Shown: positions 31,419 through 40,253 of the stretch, piece by piece
Position numbering within the stretch: the first letter of the stretch is position 1
How the letters are laid out: each line of letters opens with the position of its first letter
NCBI GenBank assembly: GCA_963764695.1
Contig: CAVXTW010000003.1
Coordinates: 248,001 to 312,000, forward strand
Length of the DNA stretch: 64,000 nucleotides
Reading direction: 5' to 3'
Source of the DNA: DATFRY01 sp963764695
Lineage (GTDB): Bacteria > Myxococcota_A > Polyangia > Haliangiales > Haliangiaceae
Position numbers and translations under genes: made by a program
Notes under the pieces: generated by a model
Told to the model about the DNA's origin: nothing
What the model saw: the letters and a program-made list of their open reading frames with translations, nothing else
Databases searched by the model: none

Positions 31419-33593
31419 TCATGGCAGGACGGCCCGGGAAGGGTCGTCCGCGCTCTCGTAGGTGCCGCGCACCCCTCCGTAGAAGGCGCGCGGAGCCAGG
31501 GGAATGAACTCGGTGTCGCCGGCGTCGGCGATGTTGTCGATGCCGGCGAAGATGGAGAGGTAGTCGACGACGCCCCACTCGGCGCGGGCGCCCAGCCACG
31601 CGTAGCGGTCGGCACGCAGCCGCTCGTCGTCGCCGTCGTTGTTCATGTCGGCGAAGAACGAGCGCTTGCCGACCAGCTCGCCGTGCGTCGCCACGGTCAG
31701 GCGCCACGGCAGCATGGCGCGCAGCTCGAACGAGCCGCGGTGGCGGGCGCGGTCGGCCAGCTCGCGGTCCGCGTCGCGGTCGAGCGTGTCCGACAGCGTG
31801 TAGCCGATGCTGGCCACCAGGTAGCGGCCCAGGCGGCCGCGCGCCTGCAGCTCCACGCCGCGCGTGCGCGCCGAGGCCACGTTGCTGTACTGGTAAAGCG
31901 CCTCGTCGCCGCCCATGGCCGGCTCGGTCAGCTCGATGACGATGAGGTCGTCGACCTCGTTCCAGTAGCCCTGCGCGGCGAGCGCGATCCGCTCGACCGG
32001 CTCGACCTCGACCGACAGCGTGCCGCCCACCGACGTCTCCGGGTCGAGGTCCGGGTTGCCGACCACCAGGTAGCCGACGCCCGGGTTCTCGAAGCGGAGC
32101 AGGAGCTGGCGGAAGTCGGGCGCGCGGTAGCCCAGCCCGAAGCTGCCGCGGGCGATGACCTGCTCGGTCACGTCCCAGCGCGCGTTCAGCTTGGGCGTCC
32201 CGTGCACGCCGAACTGGCTGTCGAGGTCGAGGCGCGCACCGGGGACCAGGATGACCTGTGGCCGCCCGCTCACCATCCACTCGTCCTGCGCGTAGACACC
32301 GAGCCGCTCGCGGGTTCCGTCGTCGGACAGACGCTCCGACTCGAGCCCCTCGGCCGAGCCGTCCACGCCGGCGGTGATGAGATGCGCGGGGGAGACCAGG
32401 CTGTTGGCGACCAGCGCGGCGGAGGTCAGCCGCTCGTCGGTGACCTCGTAGTCGTCGAGCTGGCCGCTGTCCTGCTGGTCGAACAGGAACTGGTCGTGGA
32501 AGATCGAGTGGCGCAGCGTGGCGGCCACGCTCGTGCCCTCGCGCGGCTTGAAGGTGGCCGATGCGGTGCCGGCCGCGGTCTCGGCCACGTTGCGACGGTC
32601 GAACACGGCGAGGCCGGCGGTGTCCACGCTGCGCAGGTCCTGGCGCAGGTAGTCGCCGCCGAGAGCGACGCGCCACGGCCCGCGCTCGGCGGCCACGCGC
32701 ACCGCGCCGTCGCCGGCCCGCTCGGCGCTCCCCTCGGTGCCGGGCGTCGACCCATCCAGGTCCCAGCCGTCCGAGCGCCGCATGCCGACCGCGGCCCGGG
32801 TGGCCAGGCGCCAGTCGCCGGCTTTTCGCCGCGCCGCGGCCGTCGCTGTCGCGTCGATGCGATCGCGCGAGCCGTAGGTCGCGCTTGCCTCGGCGCTGAG
32901 CGGCCGGTCGGCGTCGCGCGTCACCACGTTGATGACGCCGCCGAGCGCGTCGGAGCCGTACAGGGCCGAGCTCGGGCCCTTGATGATCTCGATGCGCTCG
33001 ACGTCGCCCACCGACAGGCGATCGAGGTCGAGCGCGCCATCGATGCGGCCGATGGCCGGCAGCCCGTCGATGAGGACCAGGACGTAGGCCGGATCGAGGC
33101 CCTGGGCGCGCACCGCCGTGCCGCGCAGCGCCGGCACGATCTCCAGGCCGACCCGGCCGCGCAGCGCGTCGCCCACGTTGCGCGCGCCGCGGGCGCGGAT
33201 GGCGGCGCGGTCGACGACCTCCACCGCGCCGACCGCCTGGCCGAGCGGCTTCTCGCTGCGCGAGTCGATGACGATGACCTCGCCCTCCTGCTCCTCGGCA
33301 TCGGCCGCATCCGCGCCGATAACAGGGTCGCTCGACGCGTCGGCCTCGCGGCCGGTGGCCGCGTCGGGGTCGGGCTCGGCGCGATCCGGCGGCGGCGTCT
33401 CGGCCGGCGGACCCGGCTGGCCGGGCTGTGCCTGTGCGTTTGCCTGGGCCGCCCCATGCACCGGGTGCAGCGCCCCGCTCAGGGTCGTCTGGGCCCGCGC
33501 CGCCGGCACCGCGATCAGCAGCCCCGCCGCAATCGCGACGACCGCTGCGCCCGGCCTCGTCGGAGACGGACCGGTAGCGGGGAGAGACCTCAC
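31419..33593 (-). CDS. TonB-dependent outer-membrane receptor (HmuR-like, heme/iron)
   Basis: 724 residues from GTG 33593. Signal peptide AGLLIAVPAARAQ, then a Pro/Asp-rich leader of about 70 residues. The plug domain starts near residue 105 (EVIVIDSRSEKPLGQAVGAVEVVD; GDVERIEIIKGPSSALYGSDALGGVINVVTRD is the standard plug ending). The barrel has typical strands (YAQDEWMVSGRPQVILVPGARLD; GSFGLGYRAPDFRQLLL; FENPGVGYLVVGNPDLDPETS, which resembles the FRAP/NPNL box of heme receptors; PRAFYGGVRGTYES at the end). It is the first gene of an operon with two HmuY-like lipoproteins and a metalloprotease, which makes heme the likely cargo. Confidence 0.88.
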   Translation of the reverse strand: MRSLPATGPSPTRPGAAVVAIAAGLLIAVPAARAQTTLSGALHPVHGAAQANAQAQPGQPGPPAETPPPDRAEPDPDAATGREADASSDPVIGADAADAEEQEGEVIVIDSRSEKPLGQAVGAVEVVDRAAIRARGARNVGDALRGRVGLEIVPALRGTAVRAQGLDPAYVLVLIDGLPAIGRIDGALDLDRLSVGDVERIEIIKGPSSALYGSDALGGVINVVTRDADRPLSAEASATYGSRDRIDATATAAARRKAGDWRLATRAAVGMRRSDGWDLDGSTPGTEGSAERAGDGAVRVAAERGPWRVALGGDYLRQDLRSVDTAGLAVFDRRNVAETAAGTASATFKPREGTSVAATLRHSIFHDQFLFDQQDSGQLDDYEVTDERLTSAALVANSLVSPAHLITAGVDGSAEGLESERLSDDGTRERLGVYAQDEWMVSGRPQVILVPGARLDLDSQFGVHGTPKLNARWDVTEQVIARGSFGLGYRAPDFRQLLLRFENPGVGYLVVGNPDLDPETSVGGTLSVEVEPVERIALAAQGYWNEVDDLIVIELTEPAMGGDEALYQYSNVASARTRGVELQARGRLGRYLVASIGYTLSDTLDRDADRELADRARHRGSFELRAMLPWRLTVATHGELVGKRSFFADMNNDGDDERLRADRYAWLGARAEWGVVDYLSIFAGIDNIADAGDTEFIPLAPRAFYGGVRGTYESADDPSRAVLP

Positions 33594-33640
33594 TGAAATT
33601 GAATATCGAAATCAAAAATTTCTGTCAAGCCGCATGCACC
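33594..33640 (-). promoter_or_regulatory. AT-rich promoter region of the heme operon, possible Fur-like site
   Basis: The 40 bases before the TonB receptor gene are strikingly AT-rich for this genome. On the minus strand they include TTGATTTCGATATTCAATTTC, with TGA...TCA ends resembling a weak Fur-type dyad. Fur control would suit a heme operon but the match to the consensus is poor. The rest of the gap to 33837 shows nothing recognisable. Confidence 0.3.
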
Positions 33641-33837
33641 CCGGATCACCCATTGCCAGGTGGCCCTTCTGCCTTCATCGACGCAGACCTGGCCACGTCG
33701 GCACGGTCCGCGTCGTCGGTGTCGCCGGCGTCCACGCCTCGAGGGCGCGCACCAGGCGCGTCATGCGGTCCAGCAGCAGGGCCCGGCCTGCAGCGAGCGG
33801 ATGCGCACGGCAGGCCGGCCGCGCGCCCGGGCCCCGT

Positions 33838-35706
33838 CTACTTCGCGCTGGCCGTCGCCCCGGCGAAGTAGTTGCGCACCACCTGCGTGTCCGCGGTCAG
33901 GTAGGAGAGCCGGTCCTGGCCCTCCTGGCTCTGGATCACCGCGTCGAGCCGCTTGGTGCACTCGTCGCACGGCTTCTTCGCCACCTGCACCATGGCCAGC
34001 AAGACGCCCTGGCGCACGATGCGATCGGTCGAGTCGGCCAGCTCGAGCAGGCTCGGCAGCGCCGACCCGCCCTTCGGGCCCAGCTTGGCCAGCTCGAGCA
34101 GCGCCCGCTCCTGCGCCGCGATGCGGAACGAGTCCGCGACCTCCTTCTTGCCGAGCGCGGCCTCCGGGATCTTCAGCTCTGCGGTCAGCGCCTCGGAGCC
34201 CAGCTTGAGGTAGCGGACGTAGCAGTTCGCGTCTTCCTTGCACGCCACGCCGACCAGCGCGCGCACCTTGTGCTGCCAGAACAAGGTCGACAGATCGCGG
34301 TAGCCGTTGGCGGTCGACTCCGCCTCTTCCTTCTCCTCCGGCTTCTTCGCGCTCTTCGCCTTGTCGTCGTACTTGGTCGCTTCCCTGGCGTAGCGCGCGA
34401 TCATGAAGTCGAGCGGCTCGAGCTGGTCGGAGCTCGAGACCAGGCGCGCGTACGCCAGACCGGCCGAGCGGCGGATCTCCTCGACCTCCTGGGCCTCGTT
34501 CTTCATCTCCGCGGCCAGGTGACCCAGCGCCTTCGTGTCGCGCGTGATCATCGAGTAGACGTCCATGGCGACCGGACGCAGCAGGTCGTCGGTCTTCGGG
34601 TCCTTGAAGTAGCTCAGCACCGCGTCGGCCGCGCCCGGATCGCCGATCTTGCGCAGCGCGTTGAGCACCGCGTCGTGATCGGGCGGACCGGGCGCCTCGT
34701 TGCGCTCGAAGTAGGACGTGCGCGCCGGCTTGTCGAGCTGCGCGGTCAGGGCCGGCACCGCCTCGCGCGCGCGCAGGTCGCCCAGCACGATGGCCGCCTT
34801 GTGCTGCAGCGCGCCCGGCGCGATGCACCGGGTGCGCGGCCCCTCGCCCTTGGAGCAGTCGGTGGCGAAGTTGTTGTCGCCGGCGAACTTGTTGACCTCG
34901 TCGTGCTTGCCCTCGAGCACGCGCACCAGCTCCGGGATGGCGGGCGCGCCGATGCGGGTCAGCGCGCCGCGCACTTGCGGGAAGATCAACTCGATCTCGA
35001 ACATCGAGATGATGAGCGGCTGCAGCGCCTTGGGGCTGCGGCTCGCGCCCAGCGCGTTGGCCGCCGCGCCGCGCACAAGGGCGGCCGCCTTCTGGGCCTC
35101 GCGGTTGTCGCGGTTCTCGTCGATGAGCGGATCGGTGCGCATCACCTTGATGAGCGTCTCGACCGCGCGCTCGTCGCTGCCGAAGTTGCCGAGCGCCCGC
35201 ATCGCGGCGATGCGCACGTTCTGGCTCAGGTCGGTGATCGGCAGCGGCTTGCCGTTGTGGGTCTTGTTGACCGCGGCGATCAGCACCTGGGTGGTCGACG
35301 GATCCTTGGCCCGCCCGAGCGCGTCGGCCGCCGCCATGGCGTCCTCCACCGAGCGCCGGTCGCCCAGCTTGAACTCCGACACCGCCTTGGACAGCACCGG
35401 GATGGCGTCGGTCCAGAACGGCCCGCCCGGGTAGCGCGGATTGGCCGGCTGGTCGGCCAGCGCGATGATCACGCGCAGCACCCGGTTCGAGCGGTTGTGC
35501 TTCTCCCACACCTGGCCCAGGGGCGCGATCGCCTTCGGGTCGCCCAGGTCGGCCAGCCGGTCGACCGCCTTGAGCACCTCCGAGGAGGACGCATCGTCGA
35601 GCTTGTCGATCCAGGTGTCCGCCTCGTACGGATCCTTCGGACAGGCGCTCAAGGTCAGCAGGAACAGGCCGGCGATGAGGCCGGCCCTGAGACGCAGACT
35701 TGCCAT
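33838..35706 (-). CDS. HEAT-repeat lipoprotein
   Basis: 622 residues from ATG 35706. Signal and lipobox: LIAGLFLLTLSAC. The mature protein is a run of HEAT/PBS-type helical repeats throughout (VLKAVDRLADLGDPKAIAPL; IAAMRALGNFGSDERAVETLIKVM; ALTRIGAPAIPELVRVLEG; ALRKIGDPGAADAVLSYF), with a Lys/Glu-rich helix near 430-450. Such solenoids are scaffolds for protein contacts. It is the last gene downstream of the TolQ-TolR-TolR genes on the same strand, 25 bases after the second TolR gene, so it probably works with that motor at the envelope. No specific family name is recognised. Confidence 0.85.
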   Translation of the reverse strand: MASLRLRAGLIAGLFLLTLSACPKDPYEADTWIDKLDDASSSEVLKAVDRLADLGDPKAIAPLGQVWEKHNRSNRVLRVIIALADQPANPRYPGGPFWTDAIPVLSKAVSEFKLGDRRSVEDAMAAADALGRAKDPSTTQVLIAAVNKTHNGKPLPITDLSQNVRIAAMRALGNFGSDERAVETLIKVMRTDPLIDENRDNREAQKAAALVRGAAANALGASRSPKALQPLIISMFEIELIFPQVRGALTRIGAPAIPELVRVLEGKHDEVNKFAGDNNFATDCSKGEGPRTRCIAPGALQHKAAIVLGDLRAREAVPALTAQLDKPARTSYFERNEAPGPPDHDAVLNALRKIGDPGAADAVLSYFKDPKTDDLLRPVAMDVYSMITRDTKALGHLAAEMKNEAQEVEEIRRSAGLAYARLVSSSDQLEPLDFMIARYAREATKYDDKAKSAKKPEEKEEAESTANGYRDLSTLFWQHKVRALVGVACKEDANCYVRYLKLGSEALTAELKIPEAALGKKEVADSFRIAAQERALLELAKLGPKGGSALPSLLELADSTDRIVRQGVLLAMVQVAKKPCDECTKRLDAVIQSQEGQDRLSYLTADTQVVRNYFAGATASAK

Positions 35707-35731
35707 GGAGTGCAGCCTCCCTTGCGTTGTT

Positions 35732-36343
35732 CTACTCGGAGCTCGCGCGCCGGTTCACCGCGAACATCACGTTGGGATACTCGGCGGCGTACGCCGTCTT
35801 GAGCACGCGGTTGAGCACCTTGGCCGGCGTGTCCTTGTCCGCCTGCATGATCAGGAGGCCGTCGGCGCAGACCTCGTGCGGCTGCGGGTTCGGCTTCGGG
35901 TTGGTGCAGTACTCCTTCTCGACCGTCGGCAGCTTGTCGAAGCCGGTCATCTTGAAGGAGGTCTTCTCCTGGCGCAGACGGTCGTAGAGCTCGACCAGCT
36001 TCCACTCCATGCCCTCGTCCGCCATGATGCGGTTGACCTGGGTCGACAGGCCCACGCCGTTGAGGGTGATGGTGTCGCGGGTGACGATGATGATCGGCGC
36101 CCGCTTCAGCTTCTTGTCGTTCGTCGCGCTGGGCAGCACGAGGCCGCGCTGCGCCGAGATGAGCTCGCCGGACGCGGAGAAGACCATCAGCAGGAAGCAG
36201 ACAAGGATGGTCATCATGTCCACGAACGGGACGACGTTGAGGCTCACGTTGACCGGACGCTTCGAGCCCTGCTTGGCTCCCTGAGCCAGGTGCTTGAACG
36301 GCAGCGCCCCGTACAGGCGTGGTCCTGGTGATTGCACTGGCAT
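35732..36343 (-). CDS. ExbD/TolR-family biopolymer transport protein (second copy)
   Basis: 203 residues with a cytoplasmic basic N-terminus, one helix (NVVPFVDMMTILVCFLLMVF) holding the conserved proton-path Asp in VPFVDMM, and a periplasmic domain. The latter has an unusual insert rich in Asn, Pro and Cys (YCTNPKPNPQPHEVCADGLL), placing a Cys pair in the periplasm. The start codon is 4 bases after the stop of the first TolR gene. With TolQ/ExbB it would form a proton-driven stator. Gene order TolQ-TolR-TolR recalls the AglRQS gliding motor of Myxococcus, but ExbBDD sets for TonB are also possible. Confidence 0.85.
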   Translation of the reverse strand: MPVQSPGPRLYGALPFKHLAQGAKQGSKRPVNVSLNVVPFVDMMTILVCFLLMVFSASGELISAQRGLVLPSATNDKKLKRAPIIIVTRDTITLNGVGLSTQVNRIMADEGMEWKLVELYDRLRQEKTSFKMTGFDKLPTVEKEYCTNPKPNPQPHEVCADGLLIMQADKDTPAKVLNRVLKTAYAAEYPNVMFAVNRRASSE

Positions 36344-36347
36344 TCGG

Positions 36348-36836
36348 CTACTCCTTGAACCGCACGGAAAGCGATTCCGGATCGATGAAGCCGATATCGC
36401 GGAACTTGGCCGCGATCGCCGTATCCATCGCCGTGATGACGTCCTGGTACTTCACCCGGTCCTCGGCCGCGACCTCGATGTCCTCGCGTCCGTCGAACAG
36501 CGGGTCGCCCCGGAAGCCGTCGAGCACCTTGCGGAGCCCGACCCAGTCCTTGGCGCCGTCGCCCGCGTTGCCGATCCGGATCGGCACGTCGGCCGTGTGG
36601 CCGACCCAGATCTCGTTCTCGCTGACCAGGATGGAGGCGAAGACCTTGTTCTCCTCCTGCAGCTTGGTCGCCTCGCGGCCGAGGCCCTTGGGCTTGACGT
36701 TGATCTGCGCGAACTGGGTCCACACCGCCGTCACCAGCAAGAAGGCGGTGAGACAGCTCATCAGGTCGATGAACGGGACGACGTTGATGTTGACGTCGAC
36801 GTTCTTCTTGCCGCCACTGTTTACCGAGACTCCCAT
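36348..36836 (-). CDS. ExbD/TolR-family biopolymer transport protein (first copy)
   Basis: 162 residues. One transmembrane helix (NINVVPFIDLMSCLTAFLLV) with the conserved Asp in VPFIDLM. Then a periplasmic region with an ExbD-like fold (IWVGHTADVPIRIG; VKYQDVITAMDTAIAAKFRDIGF). It follows the TolQ/ExbB gene by about 35 bases and precedes the second TolR. Together the three proteins would make a proton-motive-force motor in the inner membrane, energising TonB receptors, Tol-Pal or gliding complexes. Which one cannot be settled here; the heme receptor operon is close but separately transcribed. Confidence 0.87.
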   Translation of the reverse strand: MGVSVNSGGKKNVDVNINVVPFIDLMSCLTAFLLVTAVWTQFAQINVKPKGLGREATKLQEENKVFASILVSENEIWVGHTADVPIRIGNAGDGAKDWVGLRKVLDGFRGDPLFDGREDIEVAAEDRVKYQDVITAMDTAIAAKFRDIGFIDPESLSVRFKE

Positions 36837-36870
36837 GAGTGCCTCCTAGTGAGAGGAAAACACCAGGGGG

Positions 36871-37524
36871 TCACATCCCGCCGGGCTGTTGCATCTGCGC
36901 GCGGTGCGTGGTGACGAGGTTGACGACCTGGACGGTCACCTCGTTGATGTCGTCGTTGATGCGGGTGGTCTTGCCCATCAGCAGCGAGAACGCGAGCAGG
37001 CCGAGCAGCGACACGCCGATGCCGAAGCGCGTGCAGTGCAGCGCCTCGCCGATGCCGCGCGCCAGCTCGGTGGCCTTCTCGGTGGCGCCCTTGCCGGCGA
37101 CCGACGTGAACGACGTGATCATTCCCGAGATGGTGCCGAGCAGACCGGCGAGCACGGCGAAGTTGGCGAGCATGCCGAGGTACGGCGTGCGCGCGTTGAT
37201 GCGCGGCAGCTCGCGCAGGGCGGCCTCGTCCATCGCCGCCTGCACCTCTGCGTCGCTCTTGTTGAACTTCATCAGGCCGGCCTGGACGATCCGCGTCATC
37301 GGCGTGGGGTTGCCGGAGCAGACCTTGATGGCGCCCTGCACGTTGCCGCTCATGATCTGGCTCTTGAGCAGCGCGAGGAGCTTGTCCTTGTCCACCGAAG
37401 CCTTGAACAGGTAGACGGTGCGCTCCACCGTGATCGCGACGATGGCGATCGAGGCGACCAGGATGACCCACATCCCCCAACCGCCCTCATTGAATGACTC
37501 GGAAATCGCCTTGAGGAATCCCAT
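36871..37524 (-). CDS. MotA/TolQ/ExbB proton channel family protein
   Basis: 217 residues from ATG 37524, with AGGAGG 11 bases upstream. Three helices: GMWVILVASIAIVAITVERTVYL, LGMLANFAVLAGLLGTISGMITSF and ALHCTRFGIGVSLLGLLAFSLL. The LLGTISGMI and FGIGVSLLGL stretches are the family's conserved helix 2-3 motifs. It lies first in the operon with two TolR-like genes and a HEAT lipoprotein. In Myxococcus the same order, one TolQ then two TolR, encodes the AglRQS gliding motor; this is a similarity of order, not proof. Confidence 0.9.
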   Translation of the reverse strand: MGFLKAISESFNEGGWGMWVILVASIAIVAITVERTVYLFKASVDKDKLLALLKSQIMSGNVQGAIKVCSGNPTPMTRIVQAGLMKFNKSDAEVQAAMDEAALRELPRINARTPYLGMLANFAVLAGLLGTISGMITSFTSVAGKGATEKATELARGIGEALHCTRFGIGVSLLGLLAFSLLMGKTTRINDDINEVTVQVVNLVTTHRAQMQQPGGM

Positions 37525-37868
37525 ATGCCGTCCTGCCTCCTGATGCCCACTGCAGGGCTGGTTGATGGAGCGGTCTGAGCCGCGCAACCTAGCAAGCAGT
37601 GAGCCACCGACCTAAACATTGGTGATCCAACTCGCATGCTGCGCGGCGCGCAAGAGCGGACTCGAGATGCCGGGGCATGACGGGACGGCTTCGGGGCGAA
37701 ATGCTACGGCGACTCCTACCACCAGGGTGAGCGCGTGCCTCACTGGTCACCCCGCAAGTTCACCGCTGGCCGGTACAACGTCTGCTCTGCCTGCGGGGCC
37801 CCCGAAGGGGCCCCCGACAGTGTGAAGTTGGCGTGAGGCAGCGCGGCGCGGTAGAAGGATCAACGCGG
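37525..37868. other. 344-base divergent intergenic region with a UUCG-type hairpin
   Basis: Lies between the TolQ-like gene (minus) and a TPR-like membrane gene (plus). Contains a perfect 8-bp inverted repeat GGGGCCCC (37795-37802) / GGGGCCCC (37807-37814) with loop CGAA (UUCG on the minus strand). No T run, so it is more likely a structural or 5'-leader element than a terminator. No gene supported otherwise. Confidence 0.45.
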
Positions 37869-38462
37869 ATGCGGCGCATACGAGTCGGCCTGTTCGATGT
37901 GGGAGCTGCGGTGCTGGTGCTCATCGTGCTGGTGATGCCGGATCGGGCGCTGCACGTCGGCACCGGCTATCGCTACGTCGAGGCCAGCGCGCTGCCCGCG
38001 GTGCTCGACGACGTCGCGCAGGCGCAGGCCGATCTGCAGCGCGATCCGCGCGACGGCGCGGCGGCCGAGCGGCTGGCTCAGATTCTGGCCTCTCGCCCGG
38101 TCAACCAGCACGACCAGGCGCTGCGGCTTGCCGGCCAGCTTGCCAATCACACCGACTCGCCGACCCGCTGGCGCGCGCAGCTCGCGCTGTCCTCGGCCCA
38201 CGCCGATCGCATCGACATCCCGGAGGCCCATCGCTTCGCGGCCCGGGCGCTCGACGCCTGCGACGCCGCGCCGGCCGGCGCCTGCCCCGAGCACGAGAAG
38301 GTGCGACTGCGCCTGTACGTCGAGGAGCTGGCCGCCGGCATGCAGGCGATCGCGCGCGGCGTGGACCCGCGCGTGGAGCCGGACCGCTTCCGGCGCGAGA
38401 TGGGCGAGATCCACCCGACCACGACGTACCGCCTGCGCCCCGGCTCCGCCGCCCGACCCTGA
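37869..38462 (+). CDS. Single-pass membrane protein with TPR-like helices
   Basis: 197 residues from ATG 37869 (an earlier in-frame start at 37833 looks less likely). One N-terminal helix (VGAAVLVLIVLVMP), then alpha-helical, TPR-like pairs (DPRDGAAAERLAQILASRPVNQHDQALRLAGQLA; WRAQLALSSAHADRIDIPEAHRFAARALDAC). No family recognised. It lies 20 bases before the aldehyde dehydrogenase gene and may share its transcript. Confidence 0.65.
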   Translation: MRRIRVGLFDVGAAVLVLIVLVMPDRALHVGTGYRYVEASALPAVLDDVAQAQADLQRDPRDGAAAERLAQILASRPVNQHDQALRLAGQLANHTDSPTRWRAQLALSSAHADRIDIPEAHRFAARALDACDAAPAGACPEHEKVRLRLYVEELAAGMQAIARGVDPRVEPDRFRREMGEIHPTTTYRLRPGSAARP

Positions 38463-38482
38463 GCAGGTGGTAGACTGCGGCC

Positions 38483-40231
38483 ATGGCTGAAACCGCCGCG
38501 GTTGCCCCCATGAGCTCGTCCGCTGCCAGCGCCGCACCGTCGGAGCCGAGCGCGCTGGACCGCGCGATCGAGGAGCTTCGCGCCCACGCCGTCGAGCTGG
38601 CCCGGCTCGAGCCCGCGGCCAAGGCGGCGCTCATTCGCAAGTGCATCCCGCGCCTGGTCGAGGCCGCGCCCGCCTGGGCCGCGGCCGGCGCCAAGGCCAA
38701 GGGACTGGACGACACCGCCGAGGAGTGGCTGACCGGGCCGCTGCCGACGGTGCGCATGGCGCGCCTGATGGCCGACAGCCTCGACGCCATCGCGGCGCGC
38801 GGCCGGCCGGCGCTGGGCACCGGCATGCGCCGGCGCGAGGGCCGGCTCGAGATCGACCTGTTCCCGGCCACCGGCCTCGACAAGGTGCTGTGGTCGGGCT
38901 TCCGCGGCTCGGTGATCATGCAGGAGGGCGTGGACCGCGAGGCCGCGCTGCGCCAGCAGGCCGCCTTCTACCAGGAGCGCGATCCGAAGGGCGGCGTGTC
39001 GCTCATCCTCGGCGCCGGCAACGTGTCGAGCATCCCGCCGATGGACGTGCTCAGCAAGATGTTCATCGAGGGCTTCGTCTGCCTGCTCAAGATGAACCCG
39101 GTCAACGAGTGGGCCGGGCCGTTCATCGAGCGCGCGCTCGAGCCGCTCATCACGCCCGGCTACCTGCGCGTCGTCTACGGCGGCGCCGATGTCGGCCAGC
39201 ACCTCGTCTATCACGCCGGCATCGACGACGTGCACATCACCGGATCCGACAAGACCCACGACATGATCGTGTGGGGCCCGCCCGGGCCGGAGCGCGACCG
39301 GCGCATGGCCGAGAACGCTCCGCTGCTGACCGTGCCGATCTCGTCGGAGCTGGGCAACGTCAGCCCGGTGGCGATCGTCCCGTACACCTACAGCAACGAC
39401 GAGCTGGCCTTCCAGGCGCGCAACGTCGCGACCATGGTGGCCAACAACGCCTCGTTCAACTGCAACGCGGCCAAGATGCTCATCACGTCGAAGGAGTGGC
39501 CGCAGCGCGAGCAGTTCTTCGAGCACCTGGGCCGCTACCTGGACCGCTTCCCCACCCGCAAGGCCTACTACCCGGGCGCGTTCGACCGCTACGAGTCGCT
39601 GGTCGGCGGGCGTCCGCGGGTCGAGCGCCACGGCCAGCCGGCGGGGAGCGATGCGCCGGCGGGCGGACCGCGCCGCCTGCCGTGGACCCTCATCCGCGAC
39701 GTCGACTCGAGCGCCAAGACCGACCCGCTGTTCCACACCGAGCCGTTCTGCGCGCTCCTGTCGGAGACCGCGGTCGGTAGCGCCGATCCGGTCGAGTTCC
39801 TCGACAGCGCCACGCGCTTCATGAACGACACGCTGTGGGGGACGCTGAACGCGTGCATCGTCATCCACCCGCGCCTCGAGCAGGACTCCACCATCGGGCA
39901 CGCGCTCGACCGCGCCATCGTCAATCTGCGCTACGGCACCGTCGCCATCAACCACTGGCCCGCGCTGGGCTACGCGCTCGGCTCGCTGCCGTGGGGCGGG
40001 CATCCGAGCGCCAGCTTGAAGAACATCCAGAGTGGCCTGGGATGGGTGCACAACACCTTCATGCTCGGCGGCATCGACAAGGCGGTGGTGCGCGGCAACC
40101 TCCGGGTGCGTCCTACTCCCGTGTGGTTCTACGACAATCGGAAGGCGGGCACGCTCGGTCCCAGGCTTGTCGAGATGGAGGCCAGCCCGAGCTGGTGGAA
40201 GCTGCCAGGAGTCCTTCTGCGCGCCCTCTGA
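38483..40231 (+). CDS. Aldehyde dehydrogenase family protein
   Basis: 582 residues, longer than the usual ~500 because of an Ala-rich N-terminus and an insert near residue 375. The NAD(P)-binding fold is visible (LILGAGNVSSIPPMDVLSK, VYGGADVGQHLVYHAGIDDVHITGS). The general-base Glu lies in SSELGNVSPVAIV, and the catalytic Cys327 in ASFNCNAAKM. The C-terminal part contains GTVAINHWPALGYAL and WGGHPSASLKNIQSGLGWVHN in place of the classical EEIFGP-type stretch, so it is a divergent subfamily. The oxidised substrate is unknown. Neighbours (protease, peptidase) give no pathway clue. Confidence 0.85.
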   Translation: MAETAAVAPMSSSAASAAPSEPSALDRAIEELRAHAVELARLEPAAKAALIRKCIPRLVEAAPAWAAAGAKAKGLDDTAEEWLTGPLPTVRMARLMADSLDAIAARGRPALGTGMRRREGRLEIDLFPATGLDKVLWSGFRGSVIMQEGVDREAALRQQAAFYQERDPKGGVSLILGAGNVSSIPPMDVLSKMFIEGFVCLLKMNPVNEWAGPFIERALEPLITPGYLRVVYGGADVGQHLVYHAGIDDVHITGSDKTHDMIVWGPPGPERDRRMAENAPLLTVPISSELGNVSPVAIVPYTYSNDELAFQARNVATMVANNASFNCNAAKMLITSKEWPQREQFFEHLGRYLDRFPTRKAYYPGAFDRYESLVGGRPRVERHGQPAGSDAPAGGPRRLPWTLIRDVDSSAKTDPLFHTEPFCALLSETAVGSADPVEFLDSATRFMNDTLWGTLNACIVIHPRLEQDSTIGHALDRAIVNLRYGTVAINHWPALGYALGSLPWGGHPSASLKNIQSGLGWVHNTFMLGGIDKAVVRGNLRVRPTPVWFYDNRKAGTLGPRLVEMEASPSWWKLPGVLLRAL

Positions 40232-40253
40232 TCGAAGGGGTTAAGATTCAGAG

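Noticed and set aside
37795..37814. Terminator for the TolQ operon or the TPR-like gene
   Set aside because: Lies upstream of both divergent genes and has no T run, so it cannot terminate either; noted only as a structural hairpin.
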